Positions 45,101 to 52,914 of a stretch of DNA of 64,000 bases are shown piece after piece. Under the pieces are notes generated by a model, which saw only the letters and a list, made by a program, of their open reading frames with translations, ran no database searches and was not told the DNA's origin. The translations under genes were made by a program, and so were the position numbers. This DNA comes from CAVQNQ01 sp963714205 (GTDB lineage: Bacteria > Acidobacteriota > Terriglobia > Bryobacterales > Bryobacteraceae), in contig CAVQNQ010000007.1 of assembly GCA_963714205.1 (NCBI GenBank), positions 62,001 through 126,000 on the forward strand. Reading direction: 5' to 3'. Position 1 is the first letter of the stretch. Each line of letters starts with the position of its first letter.

Positions 45101-45265
45101 CAGGTTCCAGCCGCCAATCTCGCCTTTGATGGCCTGATTTATACCGGCGAAATACAGGTCAACGTGACCATCCCAGCCAATGCTCCCACTGGCAACGCGG
45201 TCCCACTGGTTGTCAACATCGGCGGGGCTTCTTCCCGAGCTGATGCGACCATCGCCATCCAGTAG
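42149..45265 (+). CDS. Large exported SBBP-repeat protein with TIGR03437 C-terminal domain
   Basis: 1038 aa. GGAGGGA precedes the ATG at 42149. The signal peptide (KATISAFAIISTSFGLG) is followed by an N-terminal domain (FEPNQGQTSSKVQFLSRGSG ... IDPVLSYVTYLAGTG). SBBP beta-propeller repeats fill the middle, each like GIAIDSAGSAYITGRTSSADLP and STYLGGSGWDYAYAIAVDSSG. The C-terminal ~230 residues are the TIGR03437 domain (VENAASGQTGGIAPNEYIAIYGAGLGPATG to GEIQVNVTIPANAP). Function unknown, likely cell surface. It is divergent from kaiC with a 175-base spacer. Confidence 0.85.
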   Translation: MSTKSGRSSVARRAWGVKATISAFAIISTSFGLGWPRASAASGGAAAKLLSAPLGFEPNQGQTSSKVQFLSRGSGYALFLSHGEVVVNLERQQPSPAAAAHATQGTTGDTLRMSLIGASAGASAVGQERQSGVVSYFIGNDPKKWRTGIPTYGKVTYSQIYPGVDLVFYGNQRQLEYDFVVSPGADASRIAWRIEGARASTDSGGNLILRASGGTATFEKPVVYQMEGARKAPVDGFFTVARNEVRFRIGSYDRSRELIIDPVLSYVTYLAGTGTDEISQSTGPGNNGWGQGIAIDSAGSAYITGRTSSADLPMKNAYQSQKAPSKGSAPSAFVSKFSPDGSSLVYSTYLGGSGWDYAYAIAVDSSGSAYVTGTTSSDDFPITSGAYQTVCWPSPNNKSPVANSAPPDCGSGQYSAFVTKLNPTGTILAYSTFLGGYGGAYGTGIAVDSAGRAYVVGNESAPCNTSYLFQACFPTTSGATIGTSSANNVTPFCFVAVFDPAGANLLYSTLFGDLNGVQTTTSAGGTMATGITVDSNGYFYLIGNTEAGKLPTTQNAVQPTAAPLYNNTGPFVTAYRGFIAKFNPVTSASGASLNACTYLGGKTGNTSDFLSGIAIDSSSDVYVAGFTNSTDFPVTKGAYSTVCGGGGGCAAGHVTKLNPTLSSIVWSTYVGGARQDGADDLFHTGPLQLDGKGNVYITGQANPNFPMLNSVGPTMCCNGGQVVVELDPTGSNLLFSTSIGTGEDSMETGGLAVNSAGVIYVAGSNLANSNPDLTTTPGAFQTTNPAPTQYHGFVAKISPSTGPLITVNGSTPKVENAASGQTGGIAPNEYIAIYGAGLGPATGVASSMSTQVAGTSVSIGGTAAYLTYAQDGQVNALVPFNVSGLPSVAVQVEYNGVKGNSVTVPVVSSSPGIFTQQFGSGQAWVVNQDLTFNSSTNPAPRNTTVAFWVTGQGTVNTTLADGTQPTGPPFPTPMLPVSVTLGGTQVPAANLAFDGLIYTGEIQVNVTIPANAPTGNAVPLVVNIGGASSRADATIAIQ

Positions 45266-45293
45266 GCTCGCTGGCCATGAAGAACGTGCTCTC

Positions 45294-46364
45294 ATGCCGT
45301 CGAATATTCTCGGTCTGATTCTCAATCTCGCGCTTACCCCGGCCATCGCCGGTAATGCCGGTCAAACTGCCGCGCCCACCGCCTCCGGACCGGCTGTTTC
45401 AGCGGGCAAACTCGCGGCGCGCCCGCTCTTTCGCGACCCACCGTTCGACAACCCGACCGATCCCGTCCTCACCTACAACGCGGAAACCAAGAGATGGTTC
45501 ATGTATTACACCCAGCGCCGCGGCGCCGGCATCGCGTTGATCCACGGTACTAAGATCGGCATCGCCGCCTCCGAGGACAATGGCGCCACTTGGAAATACC
45601 TCGGCACCGCCGGCATCACTTATGGCCAGGATCAGCATCCTACGGACTATACTTACTGGGCCCCTGAAGTCATCTGGGTCGAGAATATGTACCACATGTA
45701 CCTCTCCTATGTCCCGGGGATCTTCAATGACTGGAACCACCCGCGCGAAATCGTGCACCTCACCAGCAAGGACGGCATCAAGTGGGACACCGTGGGCAAG
45801 GTCGATCTCAAGTCGGGCAAGGTCATCGATGCCTGCGTGATCCAACTACCCGATGGGAACTGGCGGATGTTCTACAAAAATGAGGAAAGGCCCATGGCTC
45901 TCTCCTATGCGGACAGCCCCGACCTCTATAAGTGGGAAGCCAAGGGAAATGCCGTCACCGACCGTAACGGCGAGGGTCCTAAGTGCATTCACTGGCGGGG
46001 TAAGTATTGGCTGATTGCCGACACCTGGTCGGGGCAGGGCGTCTGGTCATCCGAGGATTGCACGCATTGGAAGGCGCAGGACGGCGTGCTCATCGGCAAC
46101 CACGGCGACGTCGTCATCAACGGCGACCGCGCGTGGTGGTTCTACTTCGGCGGCCAATACGGCCGCAATCCTAACATCAACTGGGCAGTGATCCCGGCTC
46201 CTGGGCCTGCCGCCGCGCCCGCCAACCCGGTCGGCCGCGGCGGGCGCAGCGGCGCAGCCATCAACGTCGTCGAACTTAAGGTCATGGACGGCAAACTGAT
46301 GTACACCGATCCCGCCCAGCCGGTTACCATCGACCTCGGTAACCAGCGCGAACTGGAAAAATAG
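45294..46364 (+). CDS. Exported five-bladed beta-propeller, GH43/GH32/GH62-like glycosidase
   Basis: 356 aa with a signal peptide (NILGLILNLALTPAIAGNA). Blades read DPVLTYNAETKRWFMYYTQR, YTYWAPEVIWVENMYHMYLSYV, DACVIQLPDGNWRMFYKNEER and GEGPKCIHWRGKYWLIADTW. The acidic residues in blades 1 and 3 fit the catalytic pattern of glycosyl hydrolase family 43-type propellers acting on plant polysaccharide, but the substrate is unknown. A Pro/Gly-rich stretch lies near residues 300-320. It sits 28 bases after the SBBP gene. Confidence 0.75.
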   Translation: MPSNILGLILNLALTPAIAGNAGQTAAPTASGPAVSAGKLAARPLFRDPPFDNPTDPVLTYNAETKRWFMYYTQRRGAGIALIHGTKIGIAASEDNGATWKYLGTAGITYGQDQHPTDYTYWAPEVIWVENMYHMYLSYVPGIFNDWNHPREIVHLTSKDGIKWDTVGKVDLKSGKVIDACVIQLPDGNWRMFYKNEERPMALSYADSPDLYKWEAKGNAVTDRNGEGPKCIHWRGKYWLIADTWSGQGVWSSEDCTHWKAQDGVLIGNHGDVVINGDRAWWFYFGGQYGRNPNINWAVIPAPGPAAAPANPVGRGGRSGAAINVVELKVMDGKLMYTDPAQPVTIDLGNQRELEK

Positions 46365-46379
46365 CGGCGTTCAACGCCG
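46357..46379 (-). terminator. Intrinsic terminator of the hdr-flx operon
   Basis: Read on the minus strand: CGGCG TTGAA CGCCG followed by CTATTTTT, seven bases past the flxA stop at 46386. The U-tract is the complement of AAAAA at 46357-46361. It also lies at the end of the converging glycosidase gene. Confidence 0.65.
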
Positions 46380-46385
46380 GAAGGC

Positions 46386-47219
46386 TCAGTAATCCACCGG
46401 CATCGAGCGCAGTTGCTCGAAGGTGAAGACCGGGCCGTCTTTGCAAACGTAGGCCGGGCCGGCGTTGCAGCGGCCGCACTTGCCCACGCCGCATTTCATG
46501 CGGTTCTCCAGGCTGGTGTAGACCCGCTCCATGCGCGCGCCCATGCGCTCGAGCACCGGAATGGTGTTCTTGATCATGATGGGCGGGCCGATCACCAGCG
46601 CCACCGCGTTGCCGGCTGGGACGGCGGCGCGCTCGAAGACCGTCGGGACGAAGCCGATCTCGCCATCCCAATCGGGGGTCTGGCCGCCCGGGTCCACGCA
46701 GCGTATGACGCGGACGCCGGGATGGCGGGCCCATTCGGCAAGTTCATCCACGAATACGAGGTCGCGCACCGTGCGGGCGCCGTAGACAATGGTGATCTGG
46801 CCGTAATCCGCGCGGTTCTCGAGCGCGTACCAGATGGCGCAGCGAATCGGCGGCATAGCGATGCCGCCGCCCAGGAAGATGAGGTCGTGCCCGCGCCACT
46901 CCTCCACCGGGTAGCCGTTGCCGTAAGGGCCGCGGAAACCCAGCGTATCGCCCTCTTCGGCGCGCCACAGGGCATCGGTGACGCGGCCGGTTTTGCGAAA
47001 GCAGAACTCGATGCGGTCGTGCCAGTTCGAGCTGGAGCAGATGTTGAAAGTCGATTCGCCCGCGCCGAAGGCCGAGAAGATGCCGAACTGGCCCACGCGG
47101 AAATCGAACCGGCTGGCGCGTTCGCCATCGCGGAAACGCAGTTGCACGGATTTGACGTCGGGCGTGTGCTGCCGCACGCCGGCCACTTCCATGAGGTCAG
47201 GCTTGTATAGGTTCGGCAT
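46386..47219 (-). CDS. FlxA-like FAD/NAD(P)-binding oxidoreductase subunit
   Basis: 277 aa. Ferredoxin-NADP reductase-type module: FAD part (FRVGQFGIFSAFGAGESTFNIC), NAD(P) part (LIFLGGGIAMPPIRCAIWYAL, ITIVYGARTVRDLVF) and a C-terminal [2Fe-2S]-type motif C-x4-C-x2-C-x7-C in MKCGVGKCGRCNAGPAYVC. It is related to hydrogenase gamma subunits, AsrB and FlxA. In this operon it would pass electrons between NAD(H) and the Hdr complex. It starts 23 bases inside the previous gene; last gene of the operon. Confidence 0.85.
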   Translation of the reverse strand: MPNLYKPDLMEVAGVRQHTPDVKSVQLRFRDGERASRFDFRVGQFGIFSAFGAGESTFNICSSSNWHDRIEFCFRKTGRVTDALWRAEEGDTLGFRGPYGNGYPVEEWRGHDLIFLGGGIAMPPIRCAIWYALENRADYGQITIVYGARTVRDLVFVDELAEWARHPGVRVIRCVDPGGQTPDWDGEIGFVPTVFERAAVPAGNAVALVIGPPIMIKNTIPVLERMGARMERVYTSLENRMKCGVGKCGRCNAGPAYVCKDGPVFTFEQLRSMPVDY

Positions 47220-48195
47220 GGGAAATCTCGGTGACCACCGGCAAAATCCCCAGCCCCGCGGGGCAGGCGCGCGCGCAGTTGCCGCAGCCGGTGCAGAGGA
47301 TTTCGCCGAACTTTTCGGGATACACGACAAACTTGTGATAGACGCGCTGCCGCTGCCGCTCCGCCTGCGAGCCGCGCGGATTGTGCCCGCTGGCATGCAG
47401 GGTGAAGATCGGAAACTGGCAGGCATCCCAGTTGCGGGCGCGTATGCCTTCGCGCGCATTGCCCTCGTCCACGATATCGAAGCAATGGCAGACCGGGCAG
47501 GTGTAGGCGCAGGCGCCGCAGCCCAGGCAGGCTAGCGCGTGCTCGCGCCAGAAGGGCGAATCGAATTGTTCCTTCGCGAAAGCGGCGATCCGCGCAGGGT
47601 CGAATTGCGCCTGCACGGGCGTTGGGAGCGCGGGCAAGCTAAAGCCTGCTCCACCGAAAAGGCGCTGGCCCTTCTCGGTGAGGGCGCGAACCACCCAACC
47701 TCCGGGCTGCTCGAACAGCATCGCGTCGGAGCCGCATTCATCCGCCGGCCCCAATCCCACGCTGGTGCAGAAGCACTGCTCGTCGTGGGATGCGCAGGCC
47801 ACCGTGACCACCGTGGTGGCGGCGCGGCGCCGGTTGTACGCCTCGTCGCGGTAATCCCAGTTGAAAACCTTATCCAGCTTGGGACCCGCGGCGGCATCGC
47901 AGGGGTGCGCGCCGATCACAATCTGTTCGGGCACAGCCTCGGGCGGGTCCGTCAGCTCGATGCCGTTGCCCGTGATGCGGTAGCCGTACAGCGTTTCGTG
48001 CTTGGGAAAGAACGCTTCCTTGATGGAATTCGCGGGCCGCACCCAGCCCTCGAGGCGCAGAGCGCCGGCCGAAGCCACAGGCGTGAACAGCACCACCCCC
48101 GGCTTCACTTCCACCGGCCCGATCACGCTCTTACCCGCCGCGAGCCAGTCGTCCACCATTTCCCGGAGTCCCTCGCGCGTGAGAATTTCGCTCAT
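47197..48195 (-). CDS. FlxB-like 4Fe-4S dicluster subunit
   Basis: 332 aa. The C-terminal half has two ferredoxin-like motifs, CLGCGACAYTCPVCHCFD and CTGCGNCARACPAGLG. The N-terminal half (VGELPPEAVPEQIVIGAHPCDAAAGP-type) is the hydrogenase beta/AsrA-like part. Relatives carry electrons between the flavin module and the Hdr core. ATG at 48195, overlapping the previous stop by four bases. Confidence 0.82.
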   Translation of the reverse strand: MSEILTREGLREMVDDWLAAGKSVIGPVEVKPGVVLFTPVASAGALRLEGWVRPANSIKEAFFPKHETLYGYRITGNGIELTDPPEAVPEQIVIGAHPCDAAAGPKLDKVFNWDYRDEAYNRRRAATTVVTVACASHDEQCFCTSVGLGPADECGSDAMLFEQPGGWVVRALTEKGQRLFGGAGFSLPALPTPVQAQFDPARIAAFAKEQFDSPFWREHALACLGCGACAYTCPVCHCFDIVDEGNAREGIRARNWDACQFPIFTLHASGHNPRGSQAERQRQRVYHKFVVYPEKFGEILCTGCGNCARACPAGLGILPVVTEISHAEPIQA

Positions 48196-49493
48196 CGGAT
48201 GAACTCCTCCTTGTCCGCCAGGGCGTATGAGCCGACCACCGGCTCGACCGCCGGGTCCATCCCCGCGCGATAGCCGAACTGCTTTTCGGCGGCGCGCGCC
48301 AGCGCCAGGTTCAGCAGCCGCAGGTCGATGCCCACCGGGCAGGCGCGTGTGCATTCGTCGCAGCCCACGCAGCGCCCCGCCAGGTGCATGGCGCGCGATA
48401 TGTGCCAGGCGAAATTGCCCTGGCGGTGCGGCGACGTGTCGATGGCTTGCGGCCGGTTCTTGTCCGCCAGGCAGCGCTCGCAGAAGCACATGGGGCAGAC
48501 CTGGCGGCAGGCGTAGCACTTCAGGCAGCGATCGAATTCGGCGGTCCAGAAAGCCAGGCGCTCCTCGGGCGATTTTTGCAGCAGCTCTTCCACCGCGGCG
48601 TAGCGGCCGGATGCCGCTTCGGCCGGAGCGGCTTCACCGGCCCCGACGATTTCGTCGGCGAATCGCGGCACGTGCGTATCGCAAGCGTCGCATTTCGGCT
48701 GGCCCATGCCCGCGCAAGCCATCCCGATGGTGTGGACGTCGCCGCGCTGGAGCTGCGATTCCTGTTCCAGGATCACCAGGGCGCGCTCATCGCAGCCCTT
48801 GACCACCACGGCCGCCTTGCCGAGTGCGCGAACTTCCCTCCGCTTCAAGTACGCCGTGAGATTCGCGAGCGAGTGCTCGTTCCACATCAGGCGGCCGGTA
48901 TCTTCGGGCCTGGTGATAAACACCGGCCCGTTCGCGCCATGGCCGATCACCACCTTCACCGTGCCCTCGGCGAGCAGCTTCCGCGCGGTTTCGCGAAGCG
49001 CCGCCTCCGCTTCCGGAAATTCCCGGCGGGCGGCGGCAGGCAATGGCGTGAGCGGTTCCACTGGCGCGGGCGCGGCCTCGTGCGGCCGGTAGGGTCCCAG
49101 CTCGCGCGTCTTCTCGGTGATCTCGCTCACCACCTGCTGGAAGCGCTTGCCCTCGGCCGCGCTGATCCAGGTGAAGTGCAGGCGCCGCATGTCGAACCCC
49201 AGCACTTCGAGCAGTTCGCGGAAGAGCATCCAGCGCCGGCGCGCGTGGTAATTGCCAGCGGTGTAGTGGCAGTCCCCCGGATGGCAGCCGGAAACCAGCA
49301 CGGCGTCCGCGCCGATCTCGAAGGCCTTCACCACCAGGTTGGTATCGATGCGGCCCGTGCACGGCAGCCGGATGATGCGCACGTTGGGCGGATACTCCAG
49401 GCGCGCCGTGCCGGCCAGGTCCGCGCCCAGATACGTGCACCAGTTGCACACGTAGGCCACGATGCGCGGTTCGAAATCGCCGTTGCCGCTCAT
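48192..49493 (-). CDS. MvhD/FlxD-like domain fused to a 4Fe-4S FlxC-like domain
   Basis: 433 aa. Residues ~1-140 are the MvhD module that contacts HdrA: YVCNWCTYLGADLAGTARLEYP, LPCTGRID and SGCHPGDCHYTAGNYHARRRWML. The rest has a domain that resembles FlxC/HdrC-type proteins with KCDACDTHVPR, CLKCYACRQVCPMCFCERC and CVGCDECTRACPVGIDL. In sulfate reducers FlxC and FlxD are usually separate subunits; here they appear joined. ATG at 49493, overlapping hdrA by four bases. Confidence 0.8.
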   Translation of the reverse strand: MSGNGDFEPRIVAYVCNWCTYLGADLAGTARLEYPPNVRIIRLPCTGRIDTNLVVKAFEIGADAVLVSGCHPGDCHYTAGNYHARRRWMLFRELLEVLGFDMRRLHFTWISAAEGKRFQQVVSEITEKTRELGPYRPHEAAPAPVEPLTPLPAAARREFPEAEAALRETARKLLAEGTVKVVIGHGANGPVFITRPEDTGRLMWNEHSLANLTAYLKRREVRALGKAAVVVKGCDERALVILEQESQLQRGDVHTIGMACAGMGQPKCDACDTHVPRFADEIVGAGEAAPAEAASGRYAAVEELLQKSPEERLAFWTAEFDRCLKCYACRQVCPMCFCERCLADKNRPQAIDTSPHRQGNFAWHISRAMHLAGRCVGCDECTRACPVGIDLRLLNLALARAAEKQFGYRAGMDPAVEPVVGSYALADKEEFIR

Positions 49494-51490
49494 GCCAGCG
49501 CCTCCACCATGGAGTAGATCTCCTCTTCCGTGAAGCCCTCGATATCGGCGCTCTTGGACGGGCACACCGAAACGCACGTGCCGCAGCCCATGCACAGGCC
49601 CTGATTCACGCGCGCGGTGTGCTTGATCAGCGTGCCGTTGCGCGCGCGGATTTCGGCGCGCTCCACGGCGTGGTACGGGCACGTGCGCACGCACGCGAAG
49701 CAGGCCGCGCAGGTCTGCTCGTTGATGCGCGCGATCTCCGGCTCGCGCGTCAGTTCGCTGGCGGCGAAAGTCACCGCCACCTTGCTGGCCGCGGCCGAGG
49801 CCTGGGCCACAGCTTCCGGAATATCCTTGGGCGCCTGGCACGCGCCGCAGATCAAAACCCCCGCCGTGTTGGTCTCCACCGGCCGCAGCTTGGGATGCGA
49901 TTCCAGCAGGAAGCCGAACTCGTCGTAGCCCACATTGAGCTTCTGCGCCAGCTCTTCGATGCCGGTCGCCGGCCGCATGGCCGCCGCCAGCACCACCATG
50001 TCGGCTTCAATCGTCACCGGGATGCCCGCCAGCGTATCGGCGCCGCGCACGATCAGCTTGCCGTTCGATTCCGTGATTTTCGAGACGCGGCCGCGGTAAT
50101 ACTTGGCGCCATCCTGCTCAATGGCGCGGCGCACGAATTCGTCGTAGCCCTTGCCGCCCGAGCGGATGTCCATGTAAAAGACGTGCGCCTCGCCGGAATG
50201 CACCTTGTGCTTGTAGAGCATGGTGTGCTTGGCGGTGTACATGCAGCAGATCTTCGAGCAATACGGCAGCCCCTTGGCATTGTCGCGCGAGCCGACGCAA
50301 GAAATGAAGACCACCTTCTGCGGAATCTTGCCGTCCGATGGGCGCTTCAATTCGCCGTTGGTGGGACCGGAGGCCGAAATCAGGCGCTCGAACTGCAACG
50401 CATCGATCACGTCCTTGTACTTGCCGTAGCCGTATTCGCCGTAGCCGCTCAGCTTCGCCGAACTCTGCTCGCGGCCGATATCGTAGAGCTTATAGCCGGT
50501 GGCCACCACAATGGCGCCCACCTTCTCTTTCACCAGCCGGTCCTGGTCCTTGAAATTGATGGCGCCGGGAGCGCACTTCTTTTCGCACAGCCCGCACCCG
50601 TTGCGGATGATCTTGGCGCAGGTCTTCTTATCCACCACCGGCCGCGCCGGCACGGCCTGCGGGAACGGCATGTAAATGGCCGGCCGCATCCCCATGCCGA
50701 AATCGAATTCGCTGGGATTGCGCTTCAGCGGGCAGACCTTCTGGCATTCGCCGCAGCCGGTGCATTTCGCGATATCCACGTAGCGCGCCTTGTTGCGAAT
50801 GGTGACCTCGAAGTTGCCGATGAAGCCCTCGACCGCCTCCACCTCGGAATACGTGTGCAGCTTGATGCGCGGGTGCTGACCCGCTTCCACCATGCGCGGC
50901 GTGAGAATGCACTGCGAGCAATCGAGCGTCGGGAAGGTCTCGGAAAGCCCCGCCATCTTGCCGCCGATCGAAGGCTCGCGCTCCACCAGCACCACTTCGT
51001 AGCCGGAATCCGCGATATCGAGCGCCGCCTGTATGCCCGCCACCCCGCCGCCGATCACCAGCGCGCGCCGCGTCACCGGGACGCGTATGGGATCGAGCGC
51101 GTGGTCGTATCGTACCTTGGCCACCGAGAGCTTCACGATCTCCGCGGCCTTGGCCGTTGCCTGGCCCATATCGTGGTGCACCCAACTGCACTGCTCGCGG
51201 ATGTTGGCCATCTCGAGCAGGTACGGGTTCAGCCCCGCCGAGGCCGCCGCGCGCCGGAACGTCTTCAGGTGCATGTGCGGCGAACAGGAGGCCACCACCA
51301 CGCCATCGAGCTTCTCCGACGCGATCTTCTCGCGGATCATGGCCTGGCCGGGGTCCGAGCACATGTACTTGTAGTTCATGGAGCAACGCACTCCGGGCAG
51401 CCCGGCGCAGGTCTCCGTCACCTTGGCCACATCGACCGTGCGCGCGATGTTCTCTCCGCACCAGCAGATGAAAACGCCTATACGCGACAT
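49490..51490 (-). CDS. hdrA: HdrA-like flavin- and iron-sulfur-containing subunit
   Basis: 666 aa, the usual HdrA length. N-terminal IGVFICWCGENI, FAD site VTRRALVIGGGVAGIQAALDIA with IGGKMA, Cys motif LDCSQCILTPRM, ferredoxin CTGCGECQKVCPLK, second CGLCEKKCAPGA, and C-terminal CAACFACVRTCPYH and CMGCGTCVSVCPSK. It is the electron-bifurcating flavoprotein subunit in HdrABC complexes. It starts one base after hdrB stops and overlaps the next gene by four. Confidence 0.9.
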   Translation of the reverse strand: MSRIGVFICWCGENIARTVDVAKVTETCAGLPGVRCSMNYKYMCSDPGQAMIREKIASEKLDGVVVASCSPHMHLKTFRRAAASAGLNPYLLEMANIREQCSWVHHDMGQATAKAAEIVKLSVAKVRYDHALDPIRVPVTRRALVIGGGVAGIQAALDIADSGYEVVLVEREPSIGGKMAGLSETFPTLDCSQCILTPRMVEAGQHPRIKLHTYSEVEAVEGFIGNFEVTIRNKARYVDIAKCTGCGECQKVCPLKRNPSEFDFGMGMRPAIYMPFPQAVPARPVVDKKTCAKIIRNGCGLCEKKCAPGAINFKDQDRLVKEKVGAIVVATGYKLYDIGREQSSAKLSGYGEYGYGKYKDVIDALQFERLISASGPTNGELKRPSDGKIPQKVVFISCVGSRDNAKGLPYCSKICCMYTAKHTMLYKHKVHSGEAHVFYMDIRSGGKGYDEFVRRAIEQDGAKYYRGRVSKITESNGKLIVRGADTLAGIPVTIEADMVVLAAAMRPATGIEELAQKLNVGYDEFGFLLESHPKLRPVETNTAGVLICGACQAPKDIPEAVAQASAAASKVAVTFAASELTREPEIARINEQTCAACFACVRTCPYHAVERAEIRARNGTLIKHTARVNQGLCMGCGTCVSVCPSKSADIEGFTEEEIYSMVEALA

Positions 51491-51491
51491 G

Positions 51492-52337
51492 CTAGCGCGC
51501 CTCCACGACGAAGTGCCGGTCGATCCCCAGATCGGCGGCGCTCAAGCCCAGCGCCATGCCGGCCAGATCCGAGAGGTAATAAACCGGCAGATGATATTCG
51601 GTTCCGGCGTAACTTCCGATGTCCGTCTGCTTCATATCCAGGTTCACGTGACACATGGGGCAAGCCACCACCAGGCAATTGGCCCCGTGCGCCTTGGCGT
51701 CGGCGAGGATGCGATTCGAAAGTTCCAGCACGGTCTGGGTGTTCGCCATGGTCATGCCGGCGCCGCAACACTCCGTCTTGTAATTCCAATCCACGGGTTT
51801 TGCGCCCAGCGCGGCCACCACCGCTTCCATGGAACGCGGTTGCTCGGCGTCGTCGAATTCCACCACCAGAGGCGGCCGCACCAGCAGGCATCCGTAATAG
51901 CAGGCCGGTTTCAAATCCTTGAGCGGCGCCTTCACCGCGGCCTTCAACTTGTCCAGGCCGATGCGCTCGAAAACTTGTATAAGGTTGAGCACGCGCGCGC
52001 CGCCATCCACTTCCGCTTCCACCGTGGCCGACATGCGCGCTTTGAGCTGGGGATCGGCCTCCATGGCGTGCGTGGCCTTCAGCAACTGCATCGAGCACAT
52101 GGGGCACGGCGCGAACAGCTCGGCTTGTCCCTGCCGCCGCGCCAGCGCCAGGTTGCGCGCGGGCAGCGCGATGGCCAGCTCGTGATTCAGCGAATGCGCC
52201 GAGGTGGCGCCGCAGCAGATCCAATCGTCGATCTCCGCCAGCGTCACATCCAGTGCGCCCAGCGCGGCGCGCAGCGATTGCTCGTAATCGTTGGAGGAGC
52301 CGTGCAAAGCGCAGCCCGGATAGTAGCCCAGCTTCAT
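51492..52337 (-). CDS. hdrB: HdrB-like heterodisulfide reductase subunit
   Basis: 281 aa. Two CCG domains carry the noncubane cluster Cys: the motifs around IDDWICCGATS and LFAPCPMCSMQLLK, and KTECCGAGMTMAN and VVACPMCHVNLDM. It catalyses reduction of a disulfide (or a thiol-linked acceptor) in methanogens and sulfate reducers. Its overlap with hdrC (ATGA) shows translational coupling. Confidence 0.9.
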   Translation of the reverse strand: MKLGYYPGCALHGSSNDYEQSLRAALGALDVTLAEIDDWICCGATSAHSLNHELAIALPARNLALARRQGQAELFAPCPMCSMQLLKATHAMEADPQLKARMSATVEAEVDGGARVLNLIQVFERIGLDKLKAAVKAPLKDLKPACYYGCLLVRPPLVVEFDDAEQPRSMEAVVAALGAKPVDWNYKTECCGAGMTMANTQTVLELSNRILADAKAHGANCLVVACPMCHVNLDMKQTDIGSYAGTEYHLPVYYLSDLAGMALGLSAADLGIDRHFVVEAR

Positions 52338-52900
52338 TGCCCGTCTCCCTTCAGGGCGCGCTCGAAGATTCGCGCCACCACTCCGCGGTCGCGCGCCTTC
52401 TCGCCGATCAGGTGGAACTTGCGTCGTTTCTGCAATTGCGGCGCGAGAGTGGCATCCTGGAACAGCGCCGGAATGTTGCGATCGCGCAGGAAAACCTCTC
52501 CCTTGAAAAGGGCGATCAGTTCGATTTCGTTGAGCCGCCCGTTGCGCCGGATGTTATCCAGAAATGCCTTCTGGAAAATCACCGTGCGCCGCTGCGCCGG
52601 CGAAGCCTCTCCGCGCTCGAACGCGAGCTGGCGAAGCGCATCCATCACCGCCGCGCAATCCACCGACTTCGGGCATCGCGTGGAGCAGGTCTGGCACCCC
52701 ACGCAGAGCCAGATGGATTCGGCGCGCAGGGCCTCGTCCACGTGTCCGAGCTGCGCCAGCCGCATCAGCTTCGTCGGCGGCGCATCCATGCGCTCCGCCA
52801 TGGGACATCCGGCGGTGCATTTTCCGCACTGATAACAGTTCGCGATTTGAGTGTGGCTGAGAGACTCGACCGTGCTGACGCCCGAAGATGCCGTCTCCAT
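52334..52900 (-). CDS. hdrC: HdrC-like 4Fe-4S subunit
   Basis: 188 aa. Two ferredoxin motifs CYQCGKCTAGCPMA and CVGCQTCSTRCPKSVD, then a mainly helical C-terminus. It links HdrB to HdrA. It is the first hdr gene, 14 bases after the symporter stop, so they may be cotranscribed. A GATAAT within the symporter 3' end (near 52925-52932) might be an internal -10. Confidence 0.88.
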   Translation of the reverse strand: METASSGVSTVESLSHTQIANCYQCGKCTAGCPMAERMDAPPTKLMRLAQLGHVDEALRAESIWLCVGCQTCSTRCPKSVDCAAVMDALRQLAFERGEASPAQRRTVIFQKAFLDNIRRNGRLNEIELIALFKGEVFLRDRNIPALFQDATLAPQLQKRRKFHLIGEKARDRGVVARIFERALKGDGQ

Positions 52901-52914
52901 TTAGCTTTTACCCT

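Noticed and set aside
49619..51922. Long open frame on the plus strand across hdrA
   Set aside because: Antisense to a gene with complete Cys motifs; no recognisable domain and His/Arg/Leu-rich composition.
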